From assembly GCF_029910215.1 (NCBI RefSeq), contig NZ_CP110396.1, positions 2,418,001 through 2,482,000 of the forward strand: 64,000 nucleotides of DNA. The letters are read 5' to 3'. This document shows, piece after piece, positions 24,484 to 33,440 of this stretch. The notes beneath the pieces are model-generated. The model did no database searches and was not told where the DNA came from. It saw only the letters and a list, made by a program, of their open reading frames with translations. The stretch is from Paraburkholderia sp. D15. Lineage in GTDB: Bacteria; Pseudomonadota; Gammaproteobacteria; Burkholderiales; Burkholderiaceae. The position numbers were made by a program, and so were the translations under genes. Within the stretch, counting starts at the first letter, position 1. Each line of letters starts with the position of its first letter.

Positions 24484-24813
24484 ATGGTCCGTCGCAAGCA
24501 TCACTATTACGTGTACGTCGTCGCGCTCGACGACAAGGTCTGGAACGAGGCACGCTTTCGCCGCGCGAATCCCGATTACCGGTTCGACAAACCTTGCGTG
24601 TATGTAGGCATGACGGGTCTGGACCCCGACCTGCGCTTCGACCGGCACAAGGCCGGCATTCAGGCGAACCGCTACGTGCGCGATTACGGGCTGCGGCTCG
24701 TACCCGAGCTATACGAAGTGTTCAATCCGATGCCGTATCGCGGCGCGCAGGACATGGAAGTGGAGTTGGCGATCGGCCTGCGCGAAGCGGGTTACGGCGT
24801 GTGGCAGGCTTAA
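24484..24813 (+). CDS. GIY-YIG-like protein of unknown function
   Basis: 109 residues. HHYYVYVVALDD and PCVYVGMTGLDPDLRFDRHKAG resemble the two strands and helix of the GIY-YIG nuclease fold, in which a small substrate- or DNA-cleaving domain is built on YVY/YVG strands and a conserved Arg in the helix. The usual catalytic Glu is hard to place. It begins 12 bases after the AraC regulator stop, so may be co-transcribed. Function unknown. Confidence 0.7.
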   Translation: MVRRKHHYYVYVVALDDKVWNEARFRRANPDYRFDKPCVYVGMTGLDPDLRFDRHKAGIQANRYVRDYGLRLVPELYEVFNPMPYRGAQDMEVELAIGLREAGYGVWQA

Positions 24814-24956
24814 GACAGTGACTTGAATGCTGCGCCTGAAGCGCTGAATGGGCTCAGGCAACCCGGGCGGTCATGGCCATGCCCGATGGGCTCATACCGC
24901 GACGCCCGGTGGCGTGCGTTGCCACGCCAGGCGCCTCGAATTCGATTCCTTACTTC

Positions 24957-25217
24957 TTACTTGATACCGAGCCCGCGCAGCACGGCATTGCCTTCCGGCG
25001 TCAGACGGATATGCGCGTCGCCCGCGTCGCCGGCGACCGTCTCGATCAGCCCGGCTTCGTGAAGCTGCGGAATCTCGGGTTTCGCGGACGCGTCGATCGG
25101 CGCGTGCAGCAACAGCAGCAGCGTCGCGAGTTCGTGGTGGCTGAGCAAACGGCGCAGCATGGTGGGCCGCTTGGCCGGCGCCGGTGTTTCGTTCATGTTT
25201 TGATTGGGCTGGTTCAT
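24957..25217 (-). CDS. small winged-helix-like protein of unknown function
   Basis: 86 residues. LRRLLSHHELATLLLLLHAP, PEIPQLHEAGLIETVAG and HIRLTPEGNAVLRGLGI read like the helix, recognition helix and wing of a MarR-type winged helix, so a DNA-binding role is possible. The ATG at 25217 has AGGGG about 9 bases upstream. Flanking sequence 24814-24956 shows nothing. No partner gene adjacent. Confidence 0.6.
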   Translation of the reverse strand: MNQPNQNMNETPAPAKRPTMLRRLLSHHELATLLLLLHAPIDASAKPEIPQLHEAGLIETVAGDAGDAHIRLTPEGNAVLRGLGIK

Positions 25218-25424
25218 GGTGCACACCCCTGTGCTGAATAATCTGTCGTCTGCGGGGCATGATGCGGACGAAGTCTTAAACGATTCTTAAGACTCATTGT
25301 CCTGTAACACCGTGACACGAAGATTGCACAAGATCAAATTAGCGCATCCATCGCACTACTTTTTCCTGTCTTTTCCTTGCCCTTTCTTACCACGCGCGAA
25401 TGTCGCGCAAACCCGCGCAAGCGC

Positions 25425-25757
25425 TCAAGGCGCGCAGGTTTTGCCGGCCTGCTCGATCCACAGATTGCTCACGTGCCGCTTACCCGCATAAAAGCGGTAA
25501 GTGGTCGCTCCATTGTCGGCGCGAACCTTGATGACGTTCGAATCGCCGAAGTCGAGCATCTGGCCCTGCGGGATCGACGTCGATTTGAACGATGCGTTGT
25601 GATTGGTCGCGACCTGGGTCAGGCAGGCGATCACGTCGTTGACAGAGCGCTGCGTGGTGGTATCGGTGACGGGCTCGCCGGCATCCGGGTTCTTCTGGAA
25701 CCATGCGCAAGCGCTGAGAAAGAGGGGCACTGACAGGACTACGGCTAGCTTCTTCAT
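25425..25757 (-). CDS. predicted small lipoprotein
   Basis: 110 residues with a clear lipoprotein signal (KKLAVVLSVPLFLSAC, lipobox LSAC) and an AGGAGA site 7 bases before the ATG. The mature part (VNDVIACLTQVATNHNASFKST ... VIKVRADNGATTYRFYAGKRHVSNLWIEQAGKTC) is soluble and has two further Cys. Family not recognised by name; location in the envelope is likely. Confidence 0.75.
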   Translation of the reverse strand: MKKLAVVLSVPLFLSACAWFQKNPDAGEPVTDTTTQRSVNDVIACLTQVATNHNASFKSTSIPQGQMLDFGDSNVIKVRADNGATTYRFYAGKRHVSNLWIEQAGKTCAP

Positions 25758-25931
25758 ATCTCTCCTGGCGTTCGATTCGTCCGTTGGCATCCGGCGGGAC
25801 GTGCGGCCCCGCGAGCCGGACACGGCGGCGCGGCAGTGCGCGCGCGGGCAAAGGCGCCATTATATCGACGCGCTGCCGCAACTTGACGCAGTGCCGCACG
25901 TAGCATGCCCGGGCGATGCGCCGGCGGCCGC

Positions 25932-27914
25932 CTACTTCCGTCGCTGCGCCTGCGCGGCCAGCCGCACGGCCGCGTTCCCCGCGCCGTAACCGTCATACCC
26001 GCCACGCCGCTCGACGATCTCCAGGAAAAACCGCCGGTCCAGCAGTTCGGTATAAGCGTGGAAAAACTCGCCGCCCTTGTCGTCGCGGTCGTAGAGGATG
26101 TTATGCGTTTGCAATGCGTCGAGCACATCGTCCGCCAGTGCGTAACGGGCGGCGAGGTCGTCGTAGTAATTGCGCGGAATGCGCAGCACCGGCAAACCAT
26201 CGGCGACGAACTCGCGGATCGCGCCGACGATATCCACCGTGCTGAACGCCACGTGATTCAGGCCGGAGCCGTGATACGTGTGCAGCGCCTCGGCCACCGC
26301 CGTATGACGATCCACCGACGCATTCAGCACGATCCGCACCGAACCGTCGCCACTGCGCAGCGCCCGGCTGCGGACCAGCCCGTACGGATCGGGCACCAGC
26401 ACGCCGGGTTCCGCCTGGAAACCGAGCGCGGTGCGCAGAAACAGCACCCACGTGTCCAGCGACTCCGCCGGCACCGACAGACACACGTGATCGATGCGTG
26501 CGAGCGGACCCACTTCGGCCGGACCGTTGATGTCCGTGAGGACGAAATCGGCTTCGAATAGCGTCGGCTGATCCGGCGATTCGTCGACGAAATAATTCAG
26601 GCTGCCGTCCGGCGCCTGCACGGCCGGCAGCACGCGCTCGTTGGGGCCGATCTGGCCGGAGAACGGCGCGTAGCCGAAGCCGGCGGCGCGCTCGAACGCC
26701 TGCGCGGCGTCGTCGACGCGCAACGCCGACGCGCACAGCGACAAACCATGCTGCTGAAAGAACGCGTTGGCGAACGAGTCCGGCTCGGCGTTCAGCACGA
26801 TCGACGCCGCGCCGTGCTGGAACAGCGTCACGTCTTTCGAACGATGCCGGCCCGCCTCGCGAAAGCGCAGCTTGCCGAGCCAGTCGACGAGTTGCGCGCG
26901 GGTGGCGTGATCGACCGCGAATTCGAGGAACTGGTAGCCGACGTGAGCGGGCGCGGCGGGGGAGCGATAGAGGTCGACGAAACGAGGCGGTTCCGGGCGT
27001 TCGGCTTCAGTTTGAGTTTCAGCTGCGCTGGCAAGCCCTGTCTGAGCGTGATCGCGAGCAAGATCAGCCACCTTGGCCCTCTCAGCCGCTTCAACCGCCA
27101 GCACCGCGCGCATCTGCTCCTCCAGAAACAGCAGCGAACGATGCCCGTCCGCCGCCGTGATCGTCGTGGGCGCGGCGCGGAAACCGTCGTTGAAAATCTC
27201 CAGCGACAGCGGCCCCGAATAGCCGGTCTTGACGATCTGCGCGGTGAAGCCGGCCAGATCGAAATCGCCCTGACCCGGAAAGCAGCGGTAATGCCGGCTC
27301 CATTCGAGCACGTCCATCGCGAGTTTCGGCGCGTCGGCGATCTGCACGAAGGCGATCCGCTCGCCCGGAATGCCGGCGATCGCGTCGACGGTATCGCTCA
27401 GCGACAGCGTATGAAAACTGTCGAGCACCAGCCCCAGATTCGGATGATTCACCGCGTTCACAAGCTTCCACGCGTGCCGGTAAGTCTTCACGTGCTTGCC
27501 CCACGCGAGCGCCTCGTAACCGGCGATCACGCCGGCCGCCCCGGCTGCGAGCGCAAGCGCGCCGAGCTGGTCGGTCATCAGCGCGTCGTCGCCGAGGGTG
27601 TCGGGCGACACGTTGCTGCAAACCAGGATGCGATCGGTGCCGAGTTCGTGCATCACGTCGAACTTGCGTTTCGCGCGTTCGAGATTGCGTGCGAGGCGCT
27701 CAGGGCCGACCCCGTCGAAATCGCGGAACGGCTGGAACAGCATGATCTTCAGCCCGAGATCGGCGGCGATGCGCCGCACGTCGGCGGGCGGGCCGTCGAA
27801 GCACAGCAGGTCGTTCTCGAAGATCTCGACGCCTTCGAAACCGGCCGCCTGGATCGCGGTCAGCTTCTCGACAAGCGTGCCGCTGATCGACACGGTGGCA
27901 ATCGAACGTTGCAT
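25932..27914 (-). CDS. quiC: two-domain 3-dehydroshikimate dehydratase (QuiC1 type)
   Basis: 660 residues. The N-terminal half (1-280) is an AP endonuclease 2-like TIM barrel (GFEGVEIFENDLLCFDGPPADVRRIAADLGLKIMLFQPFRD; metal ligands in IAGYEALAWGKH, GLVLDSFHTLSL and PLSLEIFND). The C-terminal half (about 330-650) is a VOC/HPPD-like domain (GYQFLEFAVDHATRAQL; IDHVCLSVPAESLDTWVLFLRTALGF; LNHVAFSTVDI; FFLEIVERRGGYDGYG). The enzyme makes protocatechuate from 3-dehydroshikimate. AGGAGCC precedes the ATG at 27914. It is divergent from aroQ, aroE and an MFS gene, forming a quinate/shikimate utilisation locus. Confidence 0.92.
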   Translation of the reverse strand: MQRSIATVSISGTLVEKLTAIQAAGFEGVEIFENDLLCFDGPPADVRRIAADLGLKIMLFQPFRDFDGVGPERLARNLERAKRKFDVMHELGTDRILVCSNVSPDTLGDDALMTDQLGALALAAGAAGVIAGYEALAWGKHVKTYRHAWKLVNAVNHPNLGLVLDSFHTLSLSDTVDAIAGIPGERIAFVQIADAPKLAMDVLEWSRHYRCFPGQGDFDLAGFTAQIVKTGYSGPLSLEIFNDGFRAAPTTITAADGHRSLLFLEEQMRAVLAVEAAERAKVADLARDHAQTGLASAAETQTEAERPEPPRFVDLYRSPAAPAHVGYQFLEFAVDHATRAQLVDWLGKLRFREAGRHRSKDVTLFQHGAASIVLNAEPDSFANAFFQQHGLSLCASALRVDDAAQAFERAAGFGYAPFSGQIGPNERVLPAVQAPDGSLNYFVDESPDQPTLFEADFVLTDINGPAEVGPLARIDHVCLSVPAESLDTWVLFLRTALGFQAEPGVLVPDPYGLVRSRALRSGDGSVRIVLNASVDRHTAVAEALHTYHGSGLNHVAFSTVDIVGAIREFVADGLPVLRIPRNYYDDLAARYALADDVLDALQTHNILYDRDDKGGEFFHAYTELLDRRFFLEIVERRGGYDGYGAGNAAVRLAAQAQRRK

Positions 27915-28111
27915 GAACGGCTCCTGCAAAAACTGGCAAACGGACAAATGGCGACAGGGAAACGTTCCCTCCCGATGCACCGCGTGGGCCGGCAAAGCGT
28001 GCCCCGCGGTCCATGCTGCAATGCGAAAAGTGGACCAGTTGGTTACTTGCTCACAAAACCACAGCGTGGAAAAAATAGCGCATTGAGCGGAATTGTCGAC
28101 AGTGTATAAAA

Positions 28112-28125
28112 ACTAACTAGATAGT
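28112..28125. promoter_or_regulatory. candidate TetR operator in the quiC-aroQ divergent region
   Basis: ACTAACTAGATAGT, a 14-bp near-palindrome (12 of 14 positions symmetric) in the AT-rich centre of the 341-bp divergent intergenic region 27915-28255. It resembles the short CTAG-centred dyads bound by TetR repressors; the TetR gene at 31163 is the likely partner by position. Nothing else was seen in this region. Confidence 0.5.
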
Positions 28126-28255
28126 ACAAATTCGTGAAAACCCCAGATGACGATTCCGGCGGACGCGCGCACACTCCGTTTTACGTTGTGGAGCCGCCGC
28201 GATCGCGCGGCGCGCTTCAGGCTGTATCAGGTCTTACTTTGCAGGAGTGGTTGCC

Positions 28256-28711
28256 ATGAGTTTTGCCTCCGTCCTGGTCCTCAACGGACCGAATCTCAAC
28301 CTGCTCGGCACACGCGAGCCCGCCATCTACGGCGCGGAAACGCTCGACGACGTCGCGAAGCTGTGCCGCGACGCGGGCGAACGGCTGAATCTGTTGGTGG
28401 ACTTCTGTCAGTCGAACGCCGAGCATCAGCTGATCGACTGGCTGCATGCGGCGCGGACCAAGGTCGACGGCATCGTGATCAATCCGGCGGCGTACACGCA
28501 TACGTCGGTGGCGATCGCCGACGCGCTCAGCGCGATCGAAAAGCCGGTGATCGAAGTGCATATTTCAAACGTGCATCGGCGCGAGGCGTTCCGGCACCAC
28601 TCGTATGTGTCGGCGGTGGCGGACGGGATCATCGTCGGCTGCGGCACGCAAGGCTATGTGCTTGCGCTCGAACGGATGGCGAGCCTGCTCGCGAACAGGA
28701 CCGCACGATGA
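28256..28711 (+). CDS. aroQ: type II 3-dehydroquinate dehydratase
   Basis: 151 residues. Type II signature [22 protein letters not shown], then [35 protein letters not shown] and [20 protein letters not shown] with the catalytic Tyr, His and Arg residues. Converts 3-dehydroquinate to 3-dehydroshikimate; in this locus it probably works in the degradative direction. CAGGAGTGG precedes the ATG at 28256; an in-frame GTG nine bases earlier is less well placed. Its stop overlaps the aroE start (ATGA). Confidence 0.94.
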   Translation: MSFASVLVLNGPNLNLLGTREPAIYGAETLDDVAKLCRDAGERLNLLVDFCQSNAEHQLIDWLHAARTKVDGIVINPAAYTHTSVAIADALSAIEKPVIEVHISNVHRREAFRHHSYVSAVADGIIVGCGTQGYVLALERMASLLANRTAR

Positions 28712-29667
28712 ACGCAATCGACACTATCGCAACCGGCATGACCGCGCCGTCTCCCGCCGAAGCGCCGGCGCAACCCCGCGTGGACGCGCTCGCTCATTCG
28801 CAGGCCAGCGCCAGTTCGTATCTGGTCGGTCTGATCGGCTCGGGAATCGGCGGTTCGTTGAGCCCGGCGATGCATGAAGAAGAGGGCAGCCAACTCGGTC
28901 TGCACTACGTGTACCGCCGCATCGACCTCGAAGCGCTGCGGCTCGATCTCGCCGCGCTGCCGGACCTGCTGAGCGCCGCCGAACGAATGGGCTACAACGG
29001 CCTGAACATCACCTATCCGTGCAAACAGGCGGTGATTCCGCTGCTCGACGAACTTTCCGACGACGCCCGCGCGCTCGGCGCGGTCAACACGGTGCTGTTC
29101 AAGGACGGCAAACGCATCGGCCACAACACCGACTGGTCCGGCTTCGCCCGTGCGTTCCAGCGCGGCCTGCCGGACGTGCCGCTCGCGCGCGTCGTTCAAC
29201 TGGGTGCGGGCGGCGCCGGCGCGGCGGTCGCGCACGCCGCGCTGAGCATGGGTGCACAGACGCTCACGCTGTTCGACGTGGACGCCTCGCGCGCCGCGGC
29301 GCTGGCCGGCGAATTGCAGCAGCGCTTCCCGGCCGCCAGCGTCAGCGCCGGCAGCTCGCTCGCGCACGCGCTTGCCGAAGCGAACGGCCTGATTCACGCG
29401 ACGCCGACCGGCATGGCGAAACTGCCCGGCTTGCCGTTGCCGGTCGAATTGCTGCATCGCGATTTGTGGGTCGCGGACATCGTCTACTTCCCGATCCGCA
29501 CCGCGCTGTTGCAGGCGGCCGACGCGCTCGGCTGCCGCACGTTGAGCGGCGGCGGCATGGCGGTTTATCAGGCGGTGGACGCGATGCGCATTTTCACCGG
29601 ACTCGAGCCGGACGCCGAGCGCGTGTACCGCCATTTCCAATCGCTGCTGCAGCAGCCAGAGGCCTGA
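28708..29667 (+). CDS. aroE: shikimate/quinate dehydrogenase
   Basis: 319 residues with an extended N-terminus of about 37 residues before [19 protein letters not shown]. Substrate Lys is in [15 protein letters not shown], catalytic Asp in HNTDWSGF, and the nucleotide-binding site is [18 protein letters not shown]. In the catabolic setting it oxidises shikimate and/or quinate. The sequence [16 protein letters not shown] (instead of the biosynthetic SPxxHN pattern) suggests a specialised YdiB/QuiA-like enzyme rather than the housekeeping AroE. Overlaps aroQ by 4 bases. Confidence 0.92.
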   Translation: MNAIDTIATGMTAPSPAEAPAQPRVDALAHSQASASSYLVGLIGSGIGGSLSPAMHEEEGSQLGLHYVYRRIDLEALRLDLAALPDLLSAAERMGYNGLNITYPCKQAVIPLLDELSDDARALGAVNTVLFKDGKRIGHNTDWSGFARAFQRGLPDVPLARVVQLGAGGAGAAVAHAALSMGAQTLTLFDVDASRAAALAGELQQRFPAASVSAGSSLAHALAEANGLIHATPTGMAKLPGLPLPVELLHRDLWVADIVYFPIRTALLQAADALGCRTLSGGGMAVYQAVDAMRIFTGLEPDAERVYRHFQSLLQQPEA

Positions 29668-29737
29668 CCGGCGGCGCAGCCTCGCCGCACGAACAGGCCC
29701 GCACCGCCCACGATCAGACCGAGGAGACACACACACC

Positions 29738-31135
29738 ATGCCCCAACCGACTCCACATAGTCCCGCCGCGGCGCAGGAGGCCCCTTTGGGAGACGTCACG
29801 GCCAAGGCCGTGCGCCGCTCGAAAGCCCGCTATCAGATTCTCGGGCTGCTCGCGGTCGGCACGATGATCAACTACCTGGATCGCACGGTGCTCGGCATCG
29901 CCGCGCCGCAACTGACGAAGGAACTCGGCATCAACGCGGCGCTGATGGGTCTGCTGTTCTCGGTGTTCTCGTGGAGCTATGTGGCCTCGCAGATTCCCGG
30001 CGGCCTGTTTCTCGACCGCTTCGGCAGCAAGCTCACGTATTTTCTGTCGATGACCTTCTGGTCGCTCTTTACGCTCGCGCAAGGCCTTGTGCATGGCATC
30101 GGCGCGCTGTTCGTGTTTCGCCTCGGGCTCGGCGTGTCGGAAGCGCCGTGCTTTCCGACCAACAGCCGCGTGGTGGCGACATGGTTTCCGCAGAACGAAC
30201 GCGCGATGGCGACCGGCACCTATACGGTCGGCGAATACATCGGCCTGGCGTTCTTCAGCCCGTTTCTGTTCATGCTGATGGGCGCGTTCGGCTGGCGTTC
30301 GCTGTTCTTCGTGGTGGGCGGCGTGGGGCTGGTGTTCGGGTTGATCTGGTGGACGTTTTATCGCGAGCCGCGCGATCATCCGTCGGCGAATCAGGCGGAA
30401 CTCGACTATATCGAAGCGGGCGGTGGACTCACGCATCGGAAGAAAGATGCCGGGGCGGCGAATGCGGCGAATGCGGCGAATACGGCTACAAAGGCGGGCT
30501 CGAAGAGCGGCTTCGAATGGCGCACGATCGGGCGTCTGCTCAAACATCGCCAGTTGACGGGCATCTGCCTTGGCCAGTTCGCCGGCAACTCGACGCTGGT
30601 GTTCTTCCTCACGTGGTTCCCCACCTACCTCGCGACCGAACGTCATATGGCGTGGCTGAAGATCGGCTTCTTCGCGATCATGCCGTTCATTGCCGCGTCG
30701 ATCGGCGTGATGTTCGGCGGCATCTTTTCCGACTGGCTGTTGCGGCGCGGCAAGTCGCCGAATGTCGCGCGCAAGCTGCCGATCATCGCCGGCCTTCTGC
30801 TCGCGTCGACGATCGTGCTCGCGAACTATGTCGACAGCAACGTGGTGGTGATCGCGATTCTTTCCGTGGCGTTTTTCGCGCAGGGCATGGCCGCGCTCGG
30901 CTGGACGCTGGTGTCCGATATCGCGCCGGAAGGGCTGCTTGGCGTGACCGGCGGCATCTTCAACTTCGCGGCCAATCTGGCCGGGATCGTCACGCCGCTG
31001 GTGGTGGGGTTTATCGTCGCGGTGACCGGCTCGTTCGTCGGCGCGCTGGTGTTCATCGGCGGGATCGCGATGGTCGGCGCGCTGTCGTATATCTTTGTGG
31101 TCGGCGATATCAAGCGGATCGTGCTGGAGGATTAG
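29738..31135 (+). CDS. MFS transporter, anion:cation symporter family (probable quinate/shikimate uptake)
   Basis: 465 residues, 12 helices. Signatures: GTMINYLDRTVLGIAAPQLTKELG at helix 1, SQIPGGLFLDRFGSKLTYFLSM (motif A), EAPCFPTNSRVVATWFPQNERAMATG (typical of tartrate/phthalate/galactarate ACS transporters), and TLVSDIAPEGLLGVTGGIFNFAANLAG. The central cytoplasmic loop holds a NAA repeat encoded by three 9-bp GCGGCGAAT units (30455-30481). Follows aroE by 70 bases; import of quinate or shikimate is inferred from context. Confidence 0.92.
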   Translation: MPQPTPHSPAAAQEAPLGDVTAKAVRRSKARYQILGLLAVGTMINYLDRTVLGIAAPQLTKELGINAALMGLLFSVFSWSYVASQIPGGLFLDRFGSKLTYFLSMTFWSLFTLAQGLVHGIGALFVFRLGLGVSEAPCFPTNSRVVATWFPQNERAMATGTYTVGEYIGLAFFSPFLFMLMGAFGWRSLFFVVGGVGLVFGLIWWTFYREPRDHPSANQAELDYIEAGGGLTHRKKDAGAANAANAANTATKAGSKSGFEWRTIGRLLKHRQLTGICLGQFAGNSTLVFFLTWFPTYLATERHMAWLKIGFFAIMPFIAASIGVMFGGIFSDWLLRRGKSPNVARKLPIIAGLLLASTIVLANYVDSNVVVIAILSVAFFAQGMAALGWTLVSDIAPEGLLGVTGGIFNFAANLAGIVTPLVVGFIVAVTGSFVGALVFIGGIAMVGALSYIFVVGDIKRIVLED

Positions 31136-31162
31136 GACGACGCGCGAAAAACGCGCGCCGCG

Positions 31163-31858
31163 TCAATCTTCCTTGCGCACGAAGCGCAGCACCGCGTCGA
31201 CGATCATCGCGCGATGCCGCGCGCGCAGGCGCGGATGCGACGGATCGCGCCCGAACGCCGTGCCGAACGTGTGGCGATTGCCGATGCGATGAAAGCACAG
31301 CGAACTGATCATCAGATGCAGATCGATCGCGTCGATGTCGCCGCGGAACTGCCCGGCGGCGATGCCGCGCGCGAGCAGGTCCTCGATCGTATGAATCACG
31401 GTGACGTTGCGCCCTTTGAAGGACTTCACCTGCTCGACGTACTTCGCGCCGTGAATGTTCTCGATGGTCACCAGACGCACGAAATCGCGCTGCCGGTCGT
31501 GATAGTCGAAGGTGAATTCGACCAGCGCGCGCATACCCTCGACCGGGTCGAGTTCGCTCACGTGCAGATCCTGTTCGAGCGCGCGAATGTCGCCGTAGAC
31601 CTTTTCCAGCACCGCCTGGTACAACCCTTCCTTGCTGCCGAAGTAGTAGTACAGCATGCGCTTGGTGGTGTGGGTGCGCTCCGCGATCGCGTCGACGCGG
31701 GCGCCGGTCAGGCCCATGGCGGAGAACTCCTGGGTCGCGACTTCCAGGATGTTGCGCTTCGTCTCTTCAGGGTCGTACTTGCGACGGGTGTCGGCGCGCG
31801 ACGCGTCCGGCGCGATGCCGTTGGTATCAGGCTCGGCGGCCTTGCTTCCCTTTTTCAT
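31163..31858 (-). CDS. TetR family repressor of the quinate/shikimate locus
   Basis: 231 residues. N-terminal HTH (TKRNILEVATQEFSAMGLTGARVDAIAERTHTTKRMLYYYFGSKEGLYQAVLEKVY) followed by a helical ligand domain (HDRQRDFVRLVTIENIHGAKYVEQ). It converges on the MFS gene (27 bp between stops). By position it should sense quinate, shikimate or protocatechuate and bind the dyad in the quiC-aroQ region; that is an inference. Confidence 0.92.
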   Translation of the reverse strand: MKKGSKAAEPDTNGIAPDASRADTRRKYDPEETKRNILEVATQEFSAMGLTGARVDAIAERTHTTKRMLYYYFGSKEGLYQAVLEKVYGDIRALEQDLHVSELDPVEGMRALVEFTFDYHDRQRDFVRLVTIENIHGAKYVEQVKSFKGRNVTVIHTIEDLLARGIAAGQFRGDIDAIDLHLMISSLCFHRIGNRHTFGTAFGRDPSHPRLRARHRAMIVDAVLRFVRKED

Positions 31859-32006
31859 TGTGTATTCGAGCGGCAGTGACGGCGCATTCTAGCATGGCGA
31901 AAATGGCGTCCGGCGCGGCTCTCCGGGCGGGTCGGCGACGGTTCGGCGGGCGCTTTTCAACCACTGCGCGATGCAGTCGCCGCGCGTCGGCGGCGTGCGA
32001 ACGGCG

Positions 32007-32039
32007 CATCGCCACCGCATCGCCACCGCATCGCCACCG
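32007..32039. repeat. three 11-bp tandem units CATCGCCACCG
   Basis: Three identical head-to-tail units end 2 bases before the stop codon of the FAD oxidoreductase gene on the minus strand. The remaining gap (31859-32006) shows no gene. Confidence 0.8.
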
Positions 32040-32041
32040 CA

Positions 32042-33331
32042 TCACGAACTGGCGCGAGCGGGCCGGCGCCGTTCGGCCAGCGCGTCGCGGGTCTGCATCG
32101 CCGTGTAGGTCAGTTGAGCCGCCGCGAGACCGAGCGCGCCATAGGCAGGCGTCAGGCCGAATGTGGCGAACGCGTCAGGCACCGGCCGCTCGCCGGAAAT
32201 GGCGGCCGCCAGCAATTCGCCGGATACCGTGGTGGGCGCCATTCCGTGTCCGCCGAAACCGACCGCGTACCACACGCCGTCCGTGCTGCGGCCGATCTGC
32301 GGCATCTTGTGACGCGCGTAGCTCATCAGGCCGCCCCACGCGTAGTCGATCCGCACGTCGCGCAGTTGCGGATAGACCTTCAGCAGATCGCGCCGCAACA
32401 GCCTGGCGATCGCGGCCGGCGCGCGGTCGCGCACGGAAATGCGGCCGCCCCACAGAATGCGGGTGTCCGGCAACGGGCGGTAATAGTCGAACGCGAAACG
32501 GGTGTCGTAGATCGCGGCGCGCGTGTCGATCGCGTCGGCGAGGCGCGCACCGAGCGGTTCGGTCGCCATCACGTAGGTGGCGATCGGCAGCACCGCGCGT
32601 TCGACCTTCGCGTAGACGTTGCGCGCATAACCGCCGCCCGCCATCACGACATGCTGCGCGTCGAGCGTGCCGTTCGGCGTGTGCACGACGAAGCCTGCTC
32701 CTTCCTTTCGCAGACGGATCACCGGCGACTGCTCGTGAATCCGCACGCCGGCGCGCGCCGCCGCGGCGGCAATGCCGAGCACGTACTTCAGCGGATGAAA
32801 ATGGAAGGCGTTGCGCTCGAACAGCCCGCCGTGATAGCGGTGGGTTTTCAATTGCCCGGCGAGTTGCGCGGCCGGCACCGGCTCCCAGTCGACGCCGAAT
32901 GCATCGCGCATCAGACGCCGTTGCGCGTCGAGGCGGGCGGGTTCGTCGAACCAGTTGGCGAGGATCACGCCGGCGTCGGTCACGTCGCAATCGATCGCAT
33001 GGCGCTGGATGCGCTCGCGCATCAGATCGACGGCGTCGGTGGTCAGCGTGTAGAGTTCGCGGGCGCGTGCCGGGCCGAGCGCCTTCAACAGATCGGCGCA
33101 ATCCAGGCTGTAGCCGCCGAACACGAAGCCACCGTTGCGCCCGGACGCCCCAAAGCCCACCTGACGCGCTTCGAGCACCGCGATGTCCGTCACGCCGCGC
33201 CCGGCCAGCCCCAACGCGGTGGACAATCCCGCCAGCCCCCCGCCGATGATGCACACGCCAAGGCTGCGCCGGCCATCGAGCGGCGCGTAGGTGGAGGAAC
33301 GGGTGACGGTGGCTTCGTAGAAACTTTGCAT
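32042..33331 (-). CDS. FAD-dependent oxidoreductase, gamma-glutamylputrescine oxidase (PuuB)-like
   Basis: 429 residues of the DAO/GlyOx family. FAD-binding VCIIGGGLAGLSTALGLAGRGVTDIAVLEARQVGFGASGRNGGFVFGGYSLD is the PuuB-type opening; the C-terminus has WGGLMSYARHKMPQIGRS and FGGHGMAPTTVSGELLAAAI. It probably oxidises a primary or secondary amine such as gamma-glutamylputrescine. No other polyamine gene is adjacent, so the substrate is uncertain. ATG at 33331 is chosen from family start; the longer open frame upstream is Arg/Cys-rich and not protein-like. Confidence 0.87.
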   Translation of the reverse strand: MQSFYEATVTRSSTYAPLDGRRSLGVCIIGGGLAGLSTALGLAGRGVTDIAVLEARQVGFGASGRNGGFVFGGYSLDCADLLKALGPARARELYTLTTDAVDLMRERIQRHAIDCDVTDAGVILANWFDEPARLDAQRRLMRDAFGVDWEPVPAAQLAGQLKTHRYHGGLFERNAFHFHPLKYVLGIAAAAARAGVRIHEQSPVIRLRKEGAGFVVHTPNGTLDAQHVVMAGGGYARNVYAKVERAVLPIATYVMATEPLGARLADAIDTRAAIYDTRFAFDYYRPLPDTRILWGGRISVRDRAPAAIARLLRRDLLKVYPQLRDVRIDYAWGGLMSYARHKMPQIGRSTDGVWYAVGFGGHGMAPTTVSGELLAAAISGERPVPDAFATFGLTPAYGALGLAAAQLTYTAMQTRDALAERRRPARASS

Positions 33332-33440
33332 GCGGCTAGGGTAGCGGCAACGGTCAGCCGGCGTCCAGCCGTCAAGCGGTCTGGACGCCCAGGCCGGAAC
33401 AGCGATCGGCGCTCGACGCGCGACGATCGGTGTCCGGCTG

